Source: Helicoverpa zea
Taxonomy: Eukaryota; Arthropoda; Insecta; Lepidoptera; Noctuidae
DNA: 64,000 bases
Reading direction: 5' to 3'
Assembly (NCBI RefSeq): GCF_022581195.2
Contig: NC_061456.1
Location: forward strand, 5,582,501-5,646,500
Made by a program: the position numbers and the translations under genes. The notes under the pieces are model-generated. The model did no database searches. It was given only the letters and a program-made list of their open reading frames with translations, and had not been told where the DNA came from. This document shows positions 58,774 to 64,000 of this stretch, one piece after another. Position 1 is the stretch's first letter. Each line of letters begins with the position of its first letter.

Positions 58774-59075
58774 AATGATCTGATGCTTGCGACTTTTCTT
58801 AAGACTAAAATCTTTAATTAAAGCAGAATAATCGAATGAATGAGCAACGTCATTTTCGATCGGAAGAATAGCAAGGGCTGAAAGTCGATCTTGTGTCATC
58901 GAATTCCAACATGTTTTAATAATTTTAAGCCTCGAAAAACTGCTTTTTCGATATTATTATTTTATTATTTGAATTATCAAGACTATTTCGGTAGTGGGAT
59001 AAATTTCAGTTAAATTCTTTTCTAATATATATTTCAGCACCGAGATAATATTTAGCTCTTCGTATAACTGATTCA
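58774..59075 (-). pseudogene. hAT transposase C-terminal (dimerisation) domain remnant
   Basis: Minus strand: LNQLYEELNIISVLKYILEK, then NLTEIYPTTEIVL; after two in-frame stops, SFSRLKIIKTCWNSMTQDRL and SALAILPIENDVAHSFDYSA, ending with IKDFSLKKSRK. This is the hAT C-terminal dimerisation region, whose SFS.LK.IK...S.M.Q.RLS.LA.L.IE pattern is highly recognisable and is also found in zinc-finger MYM-like host proteins derived from hATs. The catalytic core, BED finger and the AER part of the AERSFS motif are missing. The nested TIR element begins right after the SRKHQ codons. Confidence 0.88.
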
Positions 59076-59239
59076 GGGCCGTCTCTAGCTCATGTAGCGC
59101 CCGGGTGCAATCATGACCGTGCAATCACTTTCATATGAAAACTATGAGTTATTTTCTTGTAAATAAAAGGAGTTAAAGCGGCGCTACCTTCTAGGTTTGG
59201 CTAAAAAAGGATGAAAAAAAGAAAACAAGTGGAAAGTAA

Positions 59240-59460
59240 AGCACCAGCGAGCGTAGCGAGCGCAAAAAATTTCAAGGTTTGGGTCACCAAAGCACCTAAA
59301 CTTGTATAACAAACAACAGTGCAAGGGGAAGTCGCGAGCGTAGCGAGTGCGAAAATTTTTGAGTTTTGGGACATAAAAGTACTCTAATCAATTTAGAAGG
59401 AAAGGTACTGTCAAGTGAACAGCCGCGAGCGTAGCGAGCGCGAATTTTTTTAAATTGTTT
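59240..59460 (+). repeat. Subterminal repeats of the hAT element, three units
   Basis: GCGAGCGTAGCGAGCGC (or one-base variants) at 59247, 59334 and 59425, each followed by an A/T run (AAAAAATTTC, AAAATTTTTG, AATTTTTTTA). Spacing is 87 and 91. Repeated GC-rich motifs close to an end are typical transposase-binding arrays in hATs. Confidence 0.85.
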
Positions 59461-59621
59461 ATTTAAGGACTCTCAAATTAAACTCGGAATTAAGCAAAAA
59501 TAAAAAAAAACCGTGACTGGATCGAGAGCCAGTTGTGGGTTGTAGCGCGAGGCCCCCCCAAGCGCGAGGCCCTGTGCGAGGGCACAGTTCGCACACCCCT
59601 AGGGCCGCCACTGGGTGCCTC

Positions 59622-60573
59622 TATCAAGATATCAAGTAGGTATCCTATAGGATTAGGACAAGTTAAAAGAGCTACTTAATTTCTGACTATCAAAGCAATC
59701 AAAAACAGAAAATACATTTGAGTCTTGTGTTATTTTTATTTATTTTAAAAGATTTCTCAACCCTTTTTTGAAAAGGAAACTAATCTGTTTTCATTTCTTT
59801 TGAAGTGAAGAGAATGTCAAAGAATTTAATCAACAGAATCGTTGATCGACCGAAATCCAAGCATGTTACTGGTTTTATATTAAATTACATGTGGAATTGA
59901 AAGCGAAAAAGAAAATATATTATGAGGGGAATAGATTAGGCATTTGGTTGTTCGGGTGGGCGCGGGCGGGACGCTGCCGACGGGCGTACGCGGGCCGACC
60001 ATTTATTGAAAGTCGGAGGCCAGCGCGTGAAGCCATTAGTCCTCTGCACGCCTGAAAAAGTGTCGCTTTCGCTGAAACATTGCGCCGGGGCGCGCTATTC
60101 AATTGGCGAATGTATTTTATTCGGAGCCAATCGATCTCTAGACAACAAAACGCATATCGTGAATGGAGTGTCTCGCGAGGCGATAAATCACTGACGTCTA
60201 CGATACGTTTAATGAAAAGATCTTTCTGCTATCGCCCTGTTTTATTACTATCGAACGGCACTTTGTTCGTTTCTCAAAGAAATATATAAACGTACATAAT
60301 AGCGACTGTAGGAGTGCCGATTGCGAAGCGCTGCAACTGCAAAACTTTGCTTCCAACATGCCGTTTGATTTGTAGTTCTGTCTGTCGCTTGAGTTCCAAA
60401 GAAAATATAGTGCAGATATGGGAAAATATGGTCACCCCGATTGATTAATCGGTGAATTTCAGAATGTATTGGCAATACCAATCGTCCTCCGTCTCATTAT
60501 TTTAATTGTCTCTGTATAAAATATAATGTACATTCTGCTGCAAGAATTTCACATGAATTTTATTTTGTTTCAG
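59622..60573. other. Non-coding stretch with a GC-rich island
   Basis: AT-rich except for about 59950-60110 (GGGTGGGCGCGGGCGGGACG and GCGCCGGGGCGCGC). The island sits about 500 bases upstream of the signal-peptide exon and might be an alternative promoter. Open frames on both strands here overlap each other and carry no motif. Confidence 0.4.
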
Positions 60574-60821
60574 AATATTTAATGGTCACTTGAAAGGATG
60601 AGCGCTATCTTGGAAAATGGTTACCACGTTTCGTAGGTAACTCAATTTAGCTGTGACAAGAAGAGCGCAATATTTGGAAAGTCTGTTTAAAAATGAAGGA
60701 GAATATACGGAAGGCGCGCAAGAGCCGTCTGGAGGCGGTGGTGACATGACGTGTGGGCGTGTCGCTCGCTCCAACATCATGGCTGCACAGCTCACCGCCA
60801 TCATACTGTGGCTCGGAGGAA
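60574..60821 (+). CDS. First coding exon of a secreted or membrane protein (candidate)
   Basis: TATTTTGTTTCAG (ending 60573) is a strong acceptor and GGAGGAA|GTGAGT (intron from 60822) a strong donor, giving a 248-nt exon. The start codon is either ATG 60746 (MTCGRVARSNIMAAQL...) or, better, the in-frame ATG 60779: MAAQLTAIILWLGG, phase 1 at the donor. The hydrophobic stretch LTAIILWLGG behaves like the core of a signal peptide. The leader carries short upstream ORFs (ATG at 60583, 60598, 60694), which may damp translation. The acceptor implies at least one upstream non-coding exon. The protein cannot be named from 14 residues; downstream exons are not evident before 64000. Confidence 0.5.
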
Positions 60822-63800
60822 GTGAGTAACTATGCGACATAATGTAAAACATGAATTGCCATATGTAACTACCCGGAACGAAATACATATATTAGGTACC
60901 TACAATCTATTTCCATACGTGTACAAGTATAAAAGAAGTCAGAGATTATCTTTCTGTAGGTAAAGAATCTCAAAGTCTTTCTTAAGTTTCGCTTCACGTT
61001 CAAGCAAAGAGTTTCAAATTAAAACTTGTTATTTAAGTATTGAGGTTATCGGATACCGTACTCGTTTGAATTGATGAGGAGAGGACTTTGTCCAACAGTT
61101 CTGCGAACAAAATGGAAGGACTTATCCAAGTCATCCCAGGTTGTATTTGTGTTCTCAAGTTAAATTTTACTAAGTAGAGTTAATACAGCGAGCTTATACA
61201 GTTTTCGAGTGTATAATCTGGTAAATACATGTACGTGAACATGTCTGTTTAAATCCACGTCAGTCACCAGCTTCTCGCACTTAGGGATAACATCGCGGGA
61301 GAGTGAACATTTAATAATGAATTCTATACGCGTGTATTGCATTGACGACGTGGATAGCGTCTCCAGCAACTAGATATGAACTAAGCGTACTTCGAATCGG
61401 ATAATAAGATTGAATACTTGACTTGTGACGTCAGTCATGTAGCTCTGGTTTTATTGTTGCCGTGTCGGTTGGAAATGTTGCTGTGTTTAGAGCTGATTTA
61501 GTCGATTTTATGAATACGTTAGTCGGTCACTTTGAACGGTTAGCTGTCTCGTGAATCTAGTGGTCGTAATGACTTGAATAATAAAGGTTGAGGTACCACT
61601 ACTTTTACTTTCAACTTTCGTATGGAGTTATATTAGTTAAAGTAGTTAAATAAGTGCATGTAAATTAAAAACCTACGTTATAACAAATATCAGGTTATTA
61701 AGTGGAACAAACTGTTAACTGTTATTTAACAAACTCGAGTATTAAACCTGTCGACGTTACCTGCAGTTTAGAACAGCACAAATGCAGAGACCAGACCTTT
61801 GATATTTACTCGCTTGCTACTAAATTTTACTCTACAAAAGTTTCGCAATCTATTCACAATATTCTAATAGTTGAATATTTTACATATTTCGCCTTCATGT
61901 TCGTAATAGTCACTCCAGAGAGACAAATGTCCATACGAATGTCTACTCTGGATTTAAACAATTGGCTGTGGTTTTGATTGCCTATTTACATCGAGATGAA
62001 AACAATTTATGAATATTGTTATAATCCTTAGAAACTGTTTCTCTAACAAGCCATTGTGACAATGATCGTTTGACCTTGGCTGTTACTCACGTTTCTTTCA
62101 GCGCCTTTTTTATTACTCAACTCATTCCATAGGACTTATGAATTTCCTTCTCGTAAATATTATTGCTATTGTCGATATTTTGTTATGTACTCGTATCCTT
62201 ATTTAGTTTTCCTTTATACCTACTTACTTGAAAAGCCAATTGATTAATACCACAGTTTCATCAGCATTCTATTCCTTTAGAAATGTGAGTACGTATGTTA
62301 GGTATGTAAAATATGAAAAAGTAAGTTCAATACCGTCGATGTTCTCGCATTCATCAAAGCAAGTATATGCATTCAATAAAATCTTTCATCTCCTAACATG
62401 GAATAACTGTACTGAGCGATGAATTATTAAAATCACTCCGGATACAATCGAGATTCGAATCCAATCCCTTAAGTAAAGCTGATTATCGAGATCCTCCGAA
62501 GACCGGGCGATCCTCGAAAAATTCACGAAAGTGCCAATCTCTCTCAGTATAGAAGTTGGGTAAAATTATTGCTTGGGATCACGCAGCATTCATTTATTAT
62601 GGTTTAGTGAGGCGGGCGGGTCCGGCGCACGATACTATAGCGCCTACTGCTTCACTAACGTATCTAACTTTGCAAAACTTTTCGTGAATTATTCACCTCC
62701 TTGACATTTATGGCCAACTAAGAGAAATGTATTTGGAAATTAAGTAACCAGATTACGACATGGCCATTGTTGATGAGAAAGGAAGTTCCGCCCCATAAAC
62801 CTATTTTTTTTACAAAATTTATGTAGATAGGGTTGGAATAAGAAGTTTATAACTTCACCGCCAACACTTTATTATCATTACAATGGATTTGTTTATTCAC
62901 GTGAAATGTACAGAAAATAGGGTAATGCCTAGGTATTCCATTGAGCACAAATGTATAGAGATTGTATATAAATAGTGTATTGTGTTTGTATTTTAATAGA
63001 CCCGTGGTGAGGGCATTGTTTAGTGTTTCTATATGCGAGATGTTAATTTAAATATTATCACGAGTATGACAACATCGTTAGCGAATTTAGTTAACTAGTA
63101 GCTTGTTAGAATAATTAGGAGGAAAACACGATTTATCTAATTAGTAAAAGTATAGGAGGAAATGTTCAAGTAAACCTATATTATGTACCTTAATCTCTCG
63201 CTCCATTCTGAACGAATTTCGTCCCGGCACGAGTATGTGGGCCACACGTTATAATCGAAAAAGATGTTAACCGTATTTACCTATTGAAAGAGGAGGTTTA
63301 CCTTTGAACGCAATGCATTTAAAATTAAATAGCCTAGGGAAACCGTGGCTTTCAGACAGGATAAATACTTTTTTAATTAAGCAGTATTTGCATTTAATAA
63401 AACATGAATTTACTACACTAATTAAAATCGCATAAGTATTTTTGTTCCATATACGAAATAAATAATTGTTAAGTATTTATAAGCGCCCCATATTCGTGCA
63501 AATACTTATTTTGGATTTGCGAACCAACAAGTACAGTTTTAACACACCCCAGTAAATCGAAAATTAAGCCCTTGTTTACCGCAAAAATGTACGGGAACCA
63601 AACACCTAAATAAACATTTTATTCTTATTTAAACAGAGGGCAACGTTGAAATAAATTCATTTCAAATAAATATTAAACTCGCACCGAGATGAAATATTAT
63701 GATGTGGCTGGTACCGTAAATTGAATTTGGTTACATTGTAATGAGTTCATGTCGACGGGAATTGTGTATTCGCTTGATCTTGAATTCGATCACGTAGCGT

Positions 63801-64000
63801 TCACTTGATTTATGTATTCCGACCACCTTTAGTATAGCTGAAGGCCAAGATTTGATTACTTACGTCGAGCTGAAATTCTGCTCAGCGAACCGCTAACGGA
63901 TCGACCGCAAACTTACCTACTTATAAGAAACAGGGACCGTGGAAATAAAATTGCTTTAAGGTGCACGTTTCACAAATAAATGGTTCCTTTCGTGCTGCAA
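60822..64000. other. Non-coding stretch, probably intron
   Basis: No further exon could be supported. The frame 61702-61977 (+, 91 codons, starts GTG) has no motif. A GC-rich patch at about 62610-62645 (GGCGGGCGGGTCCGGCGCAC) may be regulatory. Confidence 0.4.

Larger units (their letters stand above)
58018..59613. mobile_element. hAT-superfamily DNA transposon, non-autonomous, with 8-bp duplication
   Basis: The ends CAGCGGCGGCCCTAG (58018-58032) and CTAGGGCCGCCACTG (59599-59613) are inverted repeats with one mismatch. Both are flanked by GGTGCCTC (58010-58017 and 59614-59621), an 8-bp target duplication as hAT elements make. Inside are a transposase C-terminal remnant on the minus strand, a nested TIR element (58251-58773), GC-rich subterminal repeats on the right (59240-59460) and an internal CAGGGCCGTCTCTAG end-like motif at 59077. 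Most of the transposase is deleted, so the copy cannot move by itself. Confidence 0.92.

Noticed and set aside
58639..58899. 86-codon minus-strand frame as a host protein
   Set aside because: Its first half is hAT transposase and its second half is the nested AACCGACTTC element; it is a transposon junction.
61702..61977. 91-codon plus-strand frame downstream of the signal-peptide exon
   Set aside because: Starts at GTG, lacks a convincing acceptor and donor pair, and resembles no family.
62440..62475. TTCGAATCC motif as a tRNA B box
   Set aside because: No A box at the proper distance upstream and no cloverleaf.
1..64000. Known conserved insect microRNAs
   Set aside because: Scanning by eye for common mature sequences (let-7, bantam, miR-1, miR-9 and others) found no match; a covariance or small-RNA search would be needed to exclude unknown ones.

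Overview
The window looks like gene-poor nuclear DNA from a moth (Lepidoptera, perhaps Noctuoidea). It is AT-rich, has no operon-like or closely packed coding, and repeatedly carries the motif GTAGGTAC/GGTACCTAC that is common in moth DNA. It also holds several dispersed repeats typical of Lepidoptera: a tRNA-derived SINE with a GGTCGGCTTCCAG body, short elements that open with CTAGCTTYTGCC and end with TTATAATATTAGTATAGAT, an AACCGACTTC terminal-inverted-repeat element, and CR1/L2-like and zinc-knuckle LINE pieces. No rRNA, convincing tRNA gene, CRISPR array or prokaryotic feature was seen. The clade assignment rests on pattern recognition only.

Layout. 1-3.8 kb: featureless AT-rich DNA. 3.9-7.15 kb: a nested retrotransposon locus. 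A 5'-truncated CR1/L2-like LINE (minus strand, open reverse-transcriptase frame) appears to have inserted near the start of a zinc-knuckle ORF1 of another LINE (plus strand, two frameshifts). 11.2-13.5 kb: repeat cluster with an old full-length SINE and a 122-bp minisatellite joined to a LINE-like tail. 25.2-27.1 kb: a TIR-bounded mosaic holding other repeats. 32.8, 37.0 and 39.9 kb: more repeat fragments. 42.8-43.0 kb: orphan C-terminus of a LINE ORF2. 54.4-54.8 kb: a full SINE with a perfect 18-bp target duplication. 58.0-59.6 kb: a hAT-type DNA transposon with 8-bp target duplication, carrying a transposase remnant, a nested TIR element and subterminal repeats.

Host genes are represented at most by exons. 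The best candidate is 60574-60821 (+): a splice acceptor, a 5' leader, a start codon with a hydrophobic signal-like N-terminus, and a GTGAGT donor. A GC-rich block with an initiator motif and a GTAAGT donor at 46.54-46.80 kb could be its non-coding first exon, which would make most of 46.8-60.6 kb a single intron; that link is inference. Other GC-rich islands (19.5, 27.4, 33.9, 40.8, 41.5, 43.3 kb and elsewhere) stand out from the background and may be exons, promoters or enhancers. Three minus-strand frames (51.1, 53.4 and 57.1 kb) look protein-like but are unproven.

I found no coherent undescribed multi-gene system. The value of the window is in its nested transposon architecture and a few candidate exons and hairpins.
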